Source: Cotesia glomerata (Eukaryota > Arthropoda > Insecta > Hymenoptera > Braconidae). Taken from it: a DNA stretch of 64,000 nt. The stretch covers positions 10,909,047 to 10,973,046 of the forward strand of contig NC_058160.1 of NCBI RefSeq assembly GCF_020080835.1, given 5' to 3'. Below are positions 10,882 to 25,700 of this stretch, piece after piece. The notes under the pieces are model-generated. The model did not search any database, was not told the DNA's origin, and saw only the letters and a list, made by a program, of their open reading frames with translations. Every line of letters begins with the position of its first letter. Positions within the stretch are counted from its first letter, which is position 1. A program made the position numbers and the translations under genes.

Positions 10882-13800
10882 GTGAGTATTTTTTACCTTA
10901 CATAATTTCTTAAAATCCTACGTGCGATAAATATATAATCAGTCTTACGTTATAATGAAAGTAGAATTAATTTATTAATTAATTTTATTGTAATAAATAT
11001 TTATGTCCATGCTAACTACCTACTTTCATTTTTAATAAACCATATATTTATTTATTAATTTTTTTTTTGCTCTTGTCTAGGCGGTATTCCGTTTGGAGAT
11101 GCTGTCGAAAGAAGTACATCCACGTGAAGTTCGTGGTGAGATAATAAGTCCAAGTGGGAAAATAGAATGTCGTCTCACTTGGAATGGTACACACGGCAAG
11201 GGTACATTTGTACCGACCGAAGTAGGAATGCACAAGGTTCGTTGATCGTCTTAATTATCCACCATAAAAAAATAAAAAAATAAAAAACCACCTTCCATTA
11301 AAGACATTAATCTAAGCCGGCTCCTAAATACATGACAAACGATGTTGTGAAACTTTGCATGTCAATAAACCGGTAATTATTATTAATTGCCGTCGAAACC
11401 TAAAATTATTTATTTAATTGGCAGTTGATGGTGTACAATGATGGGGAGCTCGTCAATGGTTGTCCCTATTACTTCAGGGTTTTACCTCCGTTAACGAAAA
11501 TAAAATCCCCCGGCATGGAGCCATGCGCTATTGGCTCTATTGTCGAGGTTCTAGTCAACAGTTACGGTAATTTATTTATTTTAATTACTGATAAGATAAT
11601 TAATAAATTAAAAATATTTTTTTTTAAACAGGAACTAGTCATGACGGCATTGACGTGACAGCATGGTCACCGACAAATCGTTCGCTTCCCTGTCCGGTAA
11701 AAGAAAATAGCGGAGTGCATACCGCGACATTTCAGCCTGATGAAACCGGTGAATGGAGTATCGCTATTACACATAAAGGTACACACATACAAGGCGGTCC
11801 ATTTACTTGTTTCGTCTTTGATCCAAATGGTATCAAGGTAATATTATAAATTACTCTGGCTTTTTTATTTTTAAATTTACTCCACTTTCTTTTATTTAAC
11901 TTTGCATTTTTAAATATTTACTCAATAAAATTACGAGTACTTTTAATGCTCGCAGGCAATTAGTTTAGGCTATTGTCATTTTAAAATGCTTTTAGTGTCT
12001 TCCGGTCTACTTTTCTTAGCTACTTAAATAATTAGACGCTTTCGCTTTGTCTAAAAATTACATTCTTTATTTTTTAACATGACATATTTTAAAAATAATT
12101 ATTATTACCAGCTAATGGATACAGAAGGTGCAATACCCGGCCAACCATTTTCATTTATAGTCGACGCGACGGGTACAGGTGGCCTGGGAGACGTCAACAT
12201 CGACATAGTCCATGACAAGCAATCGGTACCATTCCGAATGGAAGACATCGGAAGAATGCGCTACCGAGTGTTTATGGTCCCGCGCGAAGCGGGAAAATAC
12301 CGAGTATATTTATACTTCAACGGGTCTGACGTTCGCGGCTCGCCGATATCAATCCGAGTTGGCTCTCACAAGAGCAGAAGGTCTAAAGAAGCCTCATCTA
12401 GCTACGAGAGGTCAAAAGTTTCTTCTTTAGAAAAAAGAATGAACGGGCTGAACGTGACCGATGGGCAAAAACGACAGTCGCCAGTCTACAAGAGTTCCTC
12501 GCAGAGTCCTACTCAAAACTACCGGGACTATCATCACCAGTCATACAAAACGAATTACATGACTGAGAATTCAAACTCGTATCAGGTACCGAGTCCTTTG
12601 CAGGCTTCGAGATCTCCTGTCCAGAACTCGAGTCCTTCGTTGATCAAAGAGTCTCGGGAAATTTACTCTTCGACGACGTTCAACCGCTCAAGGTCCCCGG
12701 TGAATGTCGCACAGAGCCCCAGTTTAATCAAGGAGTCCAAGGATGTATATGCTTCTAGCTCGCTCAAGAGATCACGGTCTCCTAATTTACGAGACTCCCA
12801 CACCACAGCTTCCAGTAGTGTTATCAAAGAGTCCAAGGATATTTATCAGTCGAGTACGTTGAATAGATCACGGTCACCAGCTGTCAGTCCTATTAATCGC
12901 AGCTTTAGTCCCAGGGTCAATGGAAAAGATCTTGGGCGAAGACGTGGATCTGCTGATAGTGGAGTCATTGACACTAGCAGCAACGTACGAGGTAATTATC
13001 TGAAAATTTTTATGGAAATTTAAGTAAGGTAAAAGATCCAGTTATTGACACTTTCAATTTTAATCTAATTAAAAAAATACTTTATCTTTAGATACATAAT
13101 GAAGATATTATCTTGTATCTTGTCAATTATTGACATTTTTAGGTAGATTTTGTTAGAAATCTAACTATTGCATTAGTCCTCATGGTGGAATTTTCACCTG
13201 ATTTTGCTATCATATGTCATAATTAGTCAAATAAGTTCCAAAAACACCATTGGTTAAAAAATTTATAAATGTATGTATATATGTATGTATATATGTATGT
13301 ATATATGTATATGTATATATGTATATATATATGTAATATAACCAGCCTTGTCATCAGGATATCTCGAAAAGTTTTCAACCGATCTTGATGAAACTTGGTA
13401 CACATATTCTTTGGGTAATTACCGAGGTCGAGTTCGAAGATGAGCAAAATCGGTTAATTAGTTTAGAAATGGCGGCCATTTAAAATTTTCAAAATTTTGT
13501 AAATTTAAAATTTTGTAACTTTAACCGTGAATAACTTTTGACTGACAGAAAAGAGCTCATTTCTGGAAACTTTATGGTGAAGCTGATTATATTACCTTCA
13601 ATTTGACCTATAAATCTTATACTTTATGAAGATTTTTATTAATTTTATGGGCCATTCAAAAATTTTAAAATAATGAAAACTTTTTTTCAAATGTCGTTTT
13701 CTTAGAATGACTTTTAAACAGTTTTACCGACCGATTTCAAAAACTAATCAGCTCTTAACATAAAAAAACTACGTCGATCGCCACCGGACCGGTCAAAATC

Positions 13801-14659
13801 GCTTGATTCGTTTGTGAGATATCGTTGACGAAAAAAATCTGGAAAACGGTTGACCCTAAAGGCCATCCCTGCAACTTCCCGCCAATTCCATACCTAAACG
13901 CTTGAAATTGCACTTATGACGTTTCTAAGCTCTTCGAGCTCAAAAATACTATTTGTGTGTTATTTTGAGCTCTCCCAGCTCAAAGAAATAGCTTTTGTAT
14001 GCTTTTGAGCTCTTCGAGCTCAAAAGTTTGATAGAAGTTTAATAAAACTGTATTTTTTGAATTTTCAAACTGCAATAATTTCTAAATGAATGAATCGATT
14101 TTCATGTGGTTGGCAGAATTTCACGCAGTTTTTTAGAATCTATGATGTACTTTTGAACACAAACTGATTGAACTGGAAATCTTAGAGAAATTTAAAAAAT
14201 TCACTTTTTCCGAATTTTTTCGACAACGATAACTCACGAACCAATCAACCAATTTCCACGTTCTTGGTGGCGATTGACGTGATTTTTTGAGCTCTAATAA
14301 TTATTTTATTTTGTCAAAAACGATCCGAAAAGAAATCTCGAAGTTATGTTAAAAAAACACTTTTTTCGAAATTTTTCGTTTTCGATAACTCTCGAACCAA
14401 TCAACCGATTTTGATGGGACTGGTGGCAATCGACGTGGTTTTTTAAACTCAAGAGCTGAGTAGTTTTTGGAATTGATCGGTGAAGCCGTTTAGAAGTTAA
14501 TCCAAAAAAACGATTTTTTGAAAATTTTATTTTTGAGATTTCTCAAAATCAAGCGAACCGAATCGATTCAAATTTTCACGAAATTTAATGGCAAGGATAC
14601 TCTTTGGATCGCCACCTATTTCGATCCGATCGGCTGAGCCGTTCAAAAGTTATAAGAGG

Positions 14660-14741
<82 letters not shown>

Positions 14742-16736
14742 TACATACATACAGCCGCACGGACACCATCGCGGGAATAGTCAGGGAAGCTTCCTGTGAC
14801 CTTAAAACGTCGAGATCTGATGAAAACTCGATTTTCGCAAAACGGGGTAAAAGCAATAACTTCCCGATTTTTTAAAATTTTCAATTTTCTTAGCGGGAAG
14901 TTAAAAATCGAAAAAAGCGTTTTTTTTAAACAAATTCCGAAATTTTTTATCTAATCAATTCACGGTTTGAAATTCATCACAGAATTCAAAAAAACTGCAT
15001 CGACTGTTGTCAACTACGTGATAATCGGTTAACTCGTTTAATAGTATATTACACACCTAGGGAAGTAAAGTAAGAAATGTCTCAGATCACATGTAATTGT
15101 TGGCCGAGGCGAAGCCGAGGTCAACAAACATGTGATCTGAGGCTTTCTTATTTACTTCCCGAGGAGTGTATACTATTTTTTTGTCCGACGAAGGCGGAAA
15201 GCGGCAACTTAGTTTAGCGCAGCGGGACGAAAGTTGCCACTTTCCGCCCGGAGGGCAAAAAAAGTTATTGCGGATTGAAAATTTAAAAATTACATAAACA
15301 TTTTTTATTCAACAAATTAAATAACATGAATAAAGAAAATTTCATATCACATGAAATCTACCTTCCATTTCGGGTGAGGCCGAATGGCATTTTTTAATAG
15401 TATATTACACACCTGTGGCAAGAAAATGAGAAATGTCTCAGAACACATATATGTTGCCCGAGGCAAAGCCGAGGTCGACATATATGTGATCTGAGATATT
15501 TATTATTTTCCTGCCATAGGTTTGTATACTATTTTTCTGTCCGACAGAGGCGGAAAGCGGCAATTTCGTTTAGCGCAGCGGGCCGAAAGTTGCCACTTTC
15601 CGCCTGGAGGGCAGAAAAAATATATATAAGCTCATCCCGATGTTACACTCATCGAGACTTTTTATTTGAGTACCCACATCAATTTTTCATATATTTATAT
15701 ATATTACTAGCTGTTACTCGCCCGCTCCGCTGGGCGCTTTATAAAATTGCATTTTAATATCTATTAGACTTGAAATTTAATTAGAGTATTGTTTTGACTT
15801 GCACAGATTCCCAATTCTATCGAATTGGCATGCACCTTTTATCCATGTAATTATTCTAGCTAATATTCATTTTAACTTTCAATGTGCAATCATTATAACA
15901 TTCCCGTGTCTTTCTTACAAAAATTAATAATAATTGATATGAAAAAAAAATTTTTTTAATGAGCATTGAAAGTTTTAGTTAAAGAAATTGCAGGTCTCAT
16001 GAGTGAAGAAATCTACCTAGTATATAAACATAACCAATAGAATTAAAAAATTAGGAAAACGGTTGACCCTGAAGGCCATCCCTGCAACTTCCCGCTAATT
16101 CCATACTTAGGCGCTTAAAATTGCACCAATGACGTTTTTGAGCTCTTCGAGCTCAAAAATACAATTTATGGGTTATTTTGAGCTCTCCGAGCTCAAAGAG
16201 ATTGCTTTTCTATGCTTTAAAGCACTTCGAGCTCAAAAGTCTGATAGAGATTTGATAAGACACTATTTCTTGAATTTTTAAACCGCAATAACTTTTGAAT
16301 GAATAAACCGATTTTTACGCGGTTAGAAGCATTCGACGCAGTTTTTCAAGCCTCACAAAGAATCTTAAATTTTGAATTGATCGCGCTAGGAATTTTGGAG
16401 TTATTCCGAAAAAACACTTTTTTCGGTTTTCTTTCGTTCACGATATCTCTCGAACGAATCAACCGATTTTGACCGGACTGGTGGCGATCGACGTGGTTTT
16501 TTGAGGTTAAGAGCTGATTAGTTTTTGGAATTGAACCTTTAAGCCGTTTAAAAGTTATTCCAAAAAAACCACATTTGAAAAAAATTTTTTTTTCAGTTTT
16601 TTTAAGATTTCTCAAAATCTATTGATCTGAATCAGTCCAAATAGTTTTCAAAATCTAAGTTTAGTCAAGCCCTTTCGAATGGCACCAACCGCGATGAAAT
16701 CGGTCAAGCCGTTCAAAAGTTATAAGCGGTTCACAT

Positions 16737-16791
<55 letters not shown>

Positions 16792-19700
16792 GACACCGTG
16801 ACAACCTCGCGGGGATAGTCAGGGAAGCTTCCTGTGACCTTCAAACGTCGAGATCTGATGAAAACTCGATTTTTGCAAAACGGGGTGAAAACAATAACTT
16901 CCCAAAACAATAAGATTTTTGAAAATCTTCGATTTTCTTAGCGGGAAGTTAAAAATTTATTTTAAACAAATGACAATCGAATAGAATAAATTTAGTTACA
17001 ACAAAAATTCATTATTTCTAAGTCAAGAAAATATGGGTTTCGGAAAAGTAATCACCACCATATAAGTATTATTTCGATCGGTTCAGTAGTTTTCGCAGTA
17101 TAACCGGAAAAAAAAACCGACTCTCCATTTATTAGCATAGATATATATTTATGTATGAAAGATATATCAAAATGCATGTGGGTACTCAAATGAAAGTCTT
17201 GATGATTGTAACATCGGGATGAGCTTATATCTTAATTAAAAAATGTCAATAATTAAGAACTAACTTTGCTATGTTGTCAACTAATGATATTTTTGAAGAT
17301 ATAAGCTCTTCTCAATATTACACTGATCGAAACCTTTCATTTGACTACCCACATAAATTTTTCACATATTTTATATATTTGTATGTATGAGAAGTATATC
17401 AAAATGCATGTGGGTACTCAAATGAAAGCTCTTGATGATTGTAACATCGAGATGAGCTTATATCTTTAAAAACGTCAATAGTTAAGAAAGTACAGTGCAA
17501 TTTAACAAAAGTCATTATTTAATAAAGAAAAATTTCATTTATTTATAGTTCACAAGTCACGACAGTCACATAGTGACTGCAAGGTTGCTAGTATTTATTA
17601 ATTTATTAGAGTCGATTTGTTTTTAATTAAAATAAAATTGCAAGTATCAATAACCAGTTCTTTTACTTTAATTATGATTACATAAATAAACAATTTATAA
17701 AAAATGATTGCAGTGTCGTCAACTTTGGGAGGAACTCCAAGGAGAGACTCCTGGGACGCGATAGCTAAAACGAAAGCCATGCTGTCTTATGGAAGCCTCG
17801 AGTCATTGGCAAACCTCGCGAATTCGGGAACCGAGCACACGAATTTTGTAAACGAGGGGTACCGCAACGGCTACAACAACTACTCCTCGACAACGAACGT
17901 CGAAAGAACGGTAGAAAACTCGAAAAATTACACAACTCGTTTCACCAGCGACTACAGATCTTCATCGCCCAAGTACAATGGCAACCACACCATGGAGAAC
18001 GGACGTAGTCACACCCACGGTATCTTGAAAAATAGAAACAACAACTATTACAAATCCACCGACACAACGGACATTATCCACGAGCGATTAATCAACAACG
18101 AAGAGTTTATGAACACGACGGAACGTCGTAAAGGTTGCTTAGCTTCTGGAACAGCGCTTGATGTTCTGCCGCTTCATAAACCCGCTTCGTTTACTCTGGA
18201 TCCGAGTGTCGACGGCAGCAAGGCTGTTGTTACTGTTACTGGTAATAAAAGATTAATTAATTGATCAATCTTGATCCGATAATTAGTAGGTAATTAATTG
18301 ATTAATTTTATTTGGCGTTTTAGGACCTCGGGGTAAACAAATATCCTACAAGAAATCAACTCTTCGAGGGTATACGTATACGATAACTGCTGAAGAAGTT
18401 GGAGAACATACTATTCAAGTCACTGTTAATGGTCAACACATTAAAGGATCACCTTTTAGGTATTAATTGATTAATTAAATAATATTTTATTTATTTTTAA
18501 ACACACACTATTTTTATTGATAATTATTTTTATATTTTTTATCTATAAATATTTAAATTAATAATTTATTAGTCTCTAGAGTATTTATGAGTTAAATTAA
18601 AAATGAAATAATTTTTTAAAGATCTCAAGCTTACGATGCAGCTGCAATCCATGTAGATAATGTACCAGACGGAGTAGTTAATCAACCTGTTGAATTTGAA
18701 AGTAAGAAGTCAATTAAAAGTTATGAATAATTTTAAAATAAAAATTAAAATGAGTAATAAAATGAAAATCTAATATTTTTACAGTCGATGGTTCCAGAGC
18801 TGGCTCAGGAAACTTAGAAATTCTAGTAAACGGCGGGCATGTAACAAGTTTCGTAAAGGCCCTGGGTAGTCATAGATTTTTAGCGTCATTTGTACCTCAT
18901 GAGGCAGTAACTCATCTCGTGGAGATGACTTTCAATGGCGAAACTGTGCCGGGTAAGTGACTTCTAAGTAATTCAATTCAACCTCATTTAATTCGCCGTA
19001 ATTAAATTATTACACATTTCAAATGTTTTACGAGTAAAAAAACATTTACCAGGGTCACTGACTCGGATTTCTATTGCCGTAAAAACAATCCTTCGTTGTC
19101 TAAATGACACAAACTTGGTATTGTCAGTAAAAAAAAAATTTATATAATAATTTGAAAATTAAAGGAAGATTTGTCTGATAAAAATGAACTGAAGAAGCTG
19201 ACGCATTATCTAATCCTAAAAGCTATTTACAATATATTAACAACTTGTAAACGCAACAAGTTCAACGACTCGAAGAAATATTTAGCGTACGCATCAACAT
19301 GACCGACACACTGACCCAGATAGTCCGTGTCATCAACATTCTCACCTTCTGTCTAGCTTATATGTATTTATATTTTCTCCTGACAAAAAACCGAGTAGTC
19401 TCTCTTGTCTTTCCATTAAGACGCTTGTTGCATCGCATCAGCTTACATTAACATTAACGTCAAGATCGTCGCTAGCCTTAGCCTTCGATGCATTATCCAC
19501 TCGTGTCAAACCAAGACTTTCTTAACATTTAACTCTCGATCCAACTTACTCTTCAGCGACTTAATATGAGCTTCGAGCATTGATCTAATGTTTTAAGGCG
19601 TGGCATTGCTTATTTGGTCACCATGACGCCTACCTTTGATTTTAAATTTTTATATTACCTTGCAAATTCTTAAAGAAGAAATAATCTTTAATTTATTAAA

Positions 19701-22700
19701 GCGCTAGCGCCTTTAATAAATTAAATATTAAATAATAAAAAATTATTAATACAGTATAAAAATTACTAACGGAAATGTACCGTTACTTACTCGTACACTA
19801 TAATAATTTTTAAATATAAATTTATATTCTTCTTAAATTATTGCACTTATTTATAGGAGTATTTTGTTATATTTATATATTGTTAAATGTTAAATCCCAA
19901 GGACACGTCATGGGAAGTGACTTAGTAGGTCATTTTAAAATTATGTACTCGATGGATTTATTTTATTTAAATTTAGTTTTTGTTGTATTTTATACAAAGG
20001 GTTTTCTTTTTAGAAGTTGAATGAATAAAATTTTTCAGAGGATAGTTTTGATTGAGATAAAACGTAACATTCTATAACTAAACGGGTTTAGTTTAAACTG
20101 TAAATAGTTAGTTGTTAGAGAGAGGTGAATGTTAAGATGAAGACGTATTGATGGAGGCATTTGTGTCACTGGGAGCGGTAATTTCAACGCGTGCCAAGCT
20201 GCATACGTTTTTTTTTATATTTATACAATCTTTTTTATTTATTATTATATTATTTGAGTAATTAATATCAATTATTGTTAGCTTTGGATTTTTAAGGAAG
20301 AAAAAGACCGATTAATTAAAACGGAGAAAATTAATACCGTTAACTTCGGAGAATGCTGCGTTGGATCGGGATCGATCCAACGACGTACAAGGGCCGGATT
20401 TGAGAAAAAAATTTTTACTCGAATATTCTTTTATTATATTGTATACTGCTGAGATAATTTCAGCGCATGCTGGGAAGATATGAGGGCTTTGAAGCTTAAA
20501 TTATGCAGAATTTCCTAGTGAGGAGATGCAATTTACCTGGTCATAAGAACAGGTGATTCTCGCGGTTTAGACCCGATTTTTTTACTCATCAATCAGAGTG
20601 CGGTTTAAGCGATACCAGAGAAGGACTTCTATTTGCATCCTCATACTCAGGTATATCGGGATATACATGTACGTATCGAGTGCTGGATTGGGAAAGATAG
20701 TGGGAGGGAGTGATGGTATTGTCAGGATTGGAGGTAGATGTTTTATGTACATGGGTCTTTTATTTACTTTATATTTTATTTATAGCTATATTATTTTTTT
20801 CTTCACTTTTTTTTTATCAAATACTTGTAAAGAATTTTTAGATTTTTTTTATATACTTAATTATTTTTTAAATCATTTTTATTTATTCATAGATAGAAAA
20901 TTTTTTTTAATTCATTATTGCTATTATAATTAATCTAAAAATATTTTATGTCTTTAAGAATTTTTATAATTAATAAAATTATTTGATTAAAATTTTTAAA
21001 ATAATAAATATTTTCTTTTCAATTTAAAAAAAAAATATTTAGAAGCTAAAAAAAATTTTTAAACTAATTTATTTAAAAGAAAAAAATTTTTTATAAATCC
21101 CGGGAGAAAAGTACGTACCTGGAAAAGGGAGTAGAGTGGCGGAATCACCGCGGTCACACTTGTCTCGCTTCTCAGCTCGGTTGAGTCCGCTGAGAGTCGG
21201 TGAATCGCGTTTTCTGCTGACGTTACACTCTTACTCCGTTCTCGAATTTCTTCATAACTTCCTGTTTTTCTACCATATTATTATCGGGAATACACAACTG
21301 TCTGCTTATCGCTTCTATTCACATCCTTCTTATATTACTTATTTTATTAACATTTATTTAAATACCATTACCGCATCATTATCATCTTCAGCTCCAATTG
21401 TTCCTCGTTAACTGTAAATTAATACCATTAAAATTAAATATATATATATATATATATATATAAATATATAAATTTCAATACTAATTACTTCTTCATTAGA
21501 ATACCAATGTGAATATTTATAATCATTTGTGCGCATAAATATTTCAATTTATAAACGTGTTGCGTGATGATGGATCTATCTATTTCGGGCCACAATAATT
21601 TTCGTCGATCGGGCAACGCGATCGATGGTGACTAGCACTTTGTTCTTCCAATTTCATTAGTTTTTAACGATCAATCTATCTCTTACGTCACTAATTTCCT
21701 CATTCTCTCTCGATCACTAAAAAATAAAAAAAAAAAAAAATAACTAACCAAGTTTTAAAAACGCGTATTATAAGAATTTTTTTAGCTCCAATTTAATCAA
21801 GGTGACCTTAGGTATACAAGTGTTTTTTTACTCAAAATAAGTGTGTTAAAATAAATGAAAATTAATTTAATAATTTTATAACAAATAAATTATGGCAAAA
21901 AAAATTGACATTTCAAAATTTATAAAAATAAAAAATGCAATTTTTTGGAAAAAATTTTTTTGTTAAATAATATTTAAAAATTTTTAAGTGCTAACTTTAA
22001 TGTCATTAAAATAAAAATCGAGGCTTGAAAAAAAATATTTAAATAATTATGTTGTAATTTGCCTTGTCATTGATTATTTACTTCCGGAATTCAGAGTTAT
22101 GCATTTTAACTTTTAAATAAAAATAGTATAGTGTTGGTGATGAATTCATACTGTTACTTTTTTATTATTATTATTTTTACACAGTGAATAATTAAAGTCT
22201 GTTGGATTTTAGGATCACCTTGGAGAGTTAACGTAATGCCTGGACCGAAGATGTCGGTCTTGGGGGACTCAGTAAGGCTAGTACCTGCTGGTACTCCGGC
22301 CTTATTTGAACTCTCTGCCCTTGGTTTCACCAGCAAAGAAATAGACGTGCAGATAATAAGTGAGTACTTTAAAAAAAAAATTTTTTTCTCGGAATTTATA
22401 AAGAATTTTATTTAAAAAAAAAAAAAAATCAAATATTGTATTAAATAAATTTCAACATTAATTCTAAAACTAAAAAAAAAAAATAATAAAAATAAAAAAT
22501 TTAAAAGACAATAATAAACTAGGTCAAAGAATTCATAATTAAATATTTGAATGACCTATTCTTGACTTTTTTTTAACGCCTCATACATTAAAAATCAACT
22601 GGCTAAGTAAATAAAATAAATTAAAATATATTTAACAAGTAATTGAAAATTAATTGGTTATTTATTTAAATTTCAGCACCATCTAAAAGACACATAACAG

Positions 22701-25700
22701 CACGTGTTGATGAAGAACCAGGGCGCACAGGTGAATTCCGGGTGGAGTTTACGCCAACAGAAGTGGGTAGTCATCTGGTGGAGGTGAGCGTCGCGGGACA
22801 AAAGCTACCGGCTGGACCCCTCATCGCAAAAGTCTATAACAGCAGCCTCATCCAAGTTACTGACGTACCCAGTGCCGTTGTTGGACATGCCTGCCAATTT
22901 AGAGGTACCTTTCTTTCCAAATTTACTATTTTGTAAATTATAAACTATTAACAATAAATTTATTTAATCCAGTTGACGCTAGCGCTGCTGGCGAAGGCCA
23001 GTTAGAAATATCGATAAACGAAGGAGAAGTGCCAAATCACGTCCAAGTAGTAGGTGGTGGTCGTTGCCTCGTGTCATTTACGCCTGAATCAGCTAAGCCT
23101 CATTACATAGACATTAAATTCAACGGCGAAGCTGTGCCAGGTTGCCCTTTTGTCTGCAATGTTTCCGATACAAGTCGGGTGATTCTTAGCTTAAGTCACT
23201 TGGAATTAATACCCGTCGATCAACCGGCTAATTTTCATATGGCTGTTGATGGAAGTGGAAGTGCTGAACTTGCTGTTTCTGTTCGTGGTAATTATTCATT
23301 TTTTTATACTGATAATTATCATGAAAATAAATTAAAATTAATTTACCAGATCAAAAATTTTTTTAACAAATAAACTAGCAACCTTGCAGTAACTATGTGA
23401 CTGCCGTGACTTGTGAACTACAAATAAATAAAATTTTGCTTTATTAAATAATTACTTTTGTTAAATTGCACTGTACTTTCTTAACTATTGACTTTTTTAA
23501 AGATATAAGCTCATCCCGATGTTACACTCATCAAGAGCTTTCATTTGAGTATTCACATGCATTTTTGATATATTTTTCATATATACATATATATAATATG
23601 CATAAAATATATGAAAAATTGATGTGGGTACTCAAATGAAAGGTCTCGATGAGTGTAACATCGGGATGAGCTTATATCTGTAAAAATGTCAATAGTTCAC
23701 AAAATACAAGGTCATTTCTTAATTATGTTAAATTGCACTGTACTTTCTTAACTGTCAACGTATTGAAAGATATAAGCTCATCCCGATGTTACACTCATCA
23801 AGAGCTTTCATTTGAGTACCCAGATGCATTTTCATATATATACATTATATATATATATATATATGAAATATTGATGTAGGTACTCAAATGAAAAGTTTTG
23901 ATGAGTGTAATGTCGGGATGAGCTTATATCTTTAAAAATATCAATAATTCACAAGATACAAGGTAATTTTTAAATTATGTATCTAGAGATAGAGTATTTT
24001 CGAATGCAAGCTAAATAATTCATAATAAATTGACTATCGGTGAGAATGATATGAAATCTTGAAAAAGCACAAATTCAAATCAAAACCTTTGCAATGACAC
24101 TAAATTTCACTAAAAAAAACCGATTTTATCATATGACTATCCTGGATACAAAATTTTTCTTATTCTCTTAATAATATAAATTATGACAAAAAAAAAATAA
24201 CATATAAAAATTGAAAATAATTAAAAAAATAATTTTTTGGAACAAATTTATTTGTTAAAAAAAATTTCAAGTGACTGCTAACTCTAATATTATAAAAATA
24301 AATATTTATTAATAAAAAATATTTCTATTATTAGGACCAACGATAGAATTACCAGTAAAAGTAACAGGAAATATTCTCAGTGGATTTACCGCTGAATTTA
24401 CACCCCGCGATGTTGGTGTTCATTCAATAAGCGTTGAGTACAATGGTCACCCAGTAAACGGGACTCCGTTTCTAGCAAAGGCATTTAATGCTGATAAAGT
24501 ATTAATCGGGCCAGTTGCTAGAGGAAGCGTCGGTCAACCAACGCATTTTACTGGTACCCTTTCATATTTAATATAATTAAAACAATTATCGCCGCTTATA
24601 ATCGCGACATTAACTATATTGATTATTTTTATTGTAATTATAAGTATGAATTTATAGATAATTATAAAGAATAAAAACTTTCAGTGGACGCGAGTCAAGC
24701 AGGCGAAGGTAATCTTGAGATAACGATATCAGCTCGGGGGCAAAACATACCCACGCAAGTAACTCCCCAGGGCAACGCACGTTTCTCTGTGAGCTTCGTG
24801 CCATTCGAGGCGTGCGAACACGTGATAAACATCGCGTTCAACAAACGAACCGTCCCCGGGTGCCCGATAGTCACCCGGGTCGGCGGGGATAGCCATGTCA
24901 CTGTAAGTGGTCAGGCATTGAGTAGCGCTGGCTTGGGACGTCAGAGTCATCTGACTGTCAGCAATGTTGCCGGTAGCTTGGAAGACTTAGAAGTTAACGT
25001 TGAAGGTATTTATTAGAATTTCCAGTCTGTTTAATTAAAAAAAAATTTTTTTTTCAAAAAAATCATCTATGAAATCACCGTCAGCTCGCACTGCGTCAAG
25101 TTTTTATTCACCTGCACAATGGGAATAATTAATTGTGTTAATATTAAATGTTTAAAATTTCAGTTTTTTTTTTCATGAACAATTTATATAATTATTGTAC
25201 AATTAATGTGTTATACGAGAATGTATAAAACCAAGGATATTGTTACTTGCTGACTCGAGAGATTTTGTCTCTCTGTTCCAGGTCGGCCAGCTTTCAGACT
25301 ACGACACTACTAGACTTATTTCTTCTAATGCTTATACTTATACTTATTATTATTACTATTATTATTATTTTAATTTACTACTCGCAGCAACTTCTAAGAG
25401 GTTTCTTAACTTTGAGCTAATTAACAAAAGTATAAGATTATAAAGACTAATCACTGGTGGCGGGTAGCTGAGTAATTGACAGTAATTGACATTAATGATA
25501 TGCATCCTCGCAATAATTATAATCTCTAATAATAAATTAACGCTTACGGTCCAGTTGGGCCAGAACAAGGTGCTATAATATCCTAAGTCTTAGAATAATT
25601 GGTAATAATAAATAAAATTGTGCCAACGTGGTTAATTCCCATGCCACAGTGTAAAGTTACCGGTCAGGTGCATTGATGTCTAATATCTAACTCGTAATTT

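Larger units (their letters stand above)
15622..17594 (-). repeat. Fold-back repeat copy A (interrupted)
   Basis: Hairpin arms carry TAAGCTCATCCCGATGTTAC and its inverse (15627-15700 with 17160-17220), plus a second hairpin at 17290-17475. The copy ends with the inverted terminal part GTGACTGCAAGGTTGCTAGT near 17590. Its TA-rich centre has been opened by the insertion at 15708-17140. Confidence 0.7.
12992..17713 (+). mobile_element. jbug intron 9, almost wholly built of nested repeats
   Basis: Inverted ends related to GTAAAAGATCCAGTTATTGA lie at 13029-13063 and, inverted, at 17635-17672. That leaves only about 35-40 bp of non-repeat intron at each side. Inside are (TATG)n at 13270-13335, a GGGAAGTT-ended repeat (13873-14902), two dyad repeats (15040-15263 and 15398-15620) and a fold-back element (15622-17594) that is itself interrupted by other insertions. 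No transposase frame is visible. Confidence 0.6.

Noticed and set aside
14585..14884. Open frames of about 100 residues over the CA repeat (Val-Cys or Thr-His runs)
   Set aside because: Pure microsatellite translation on both strands; no domain, and inside a repeat.
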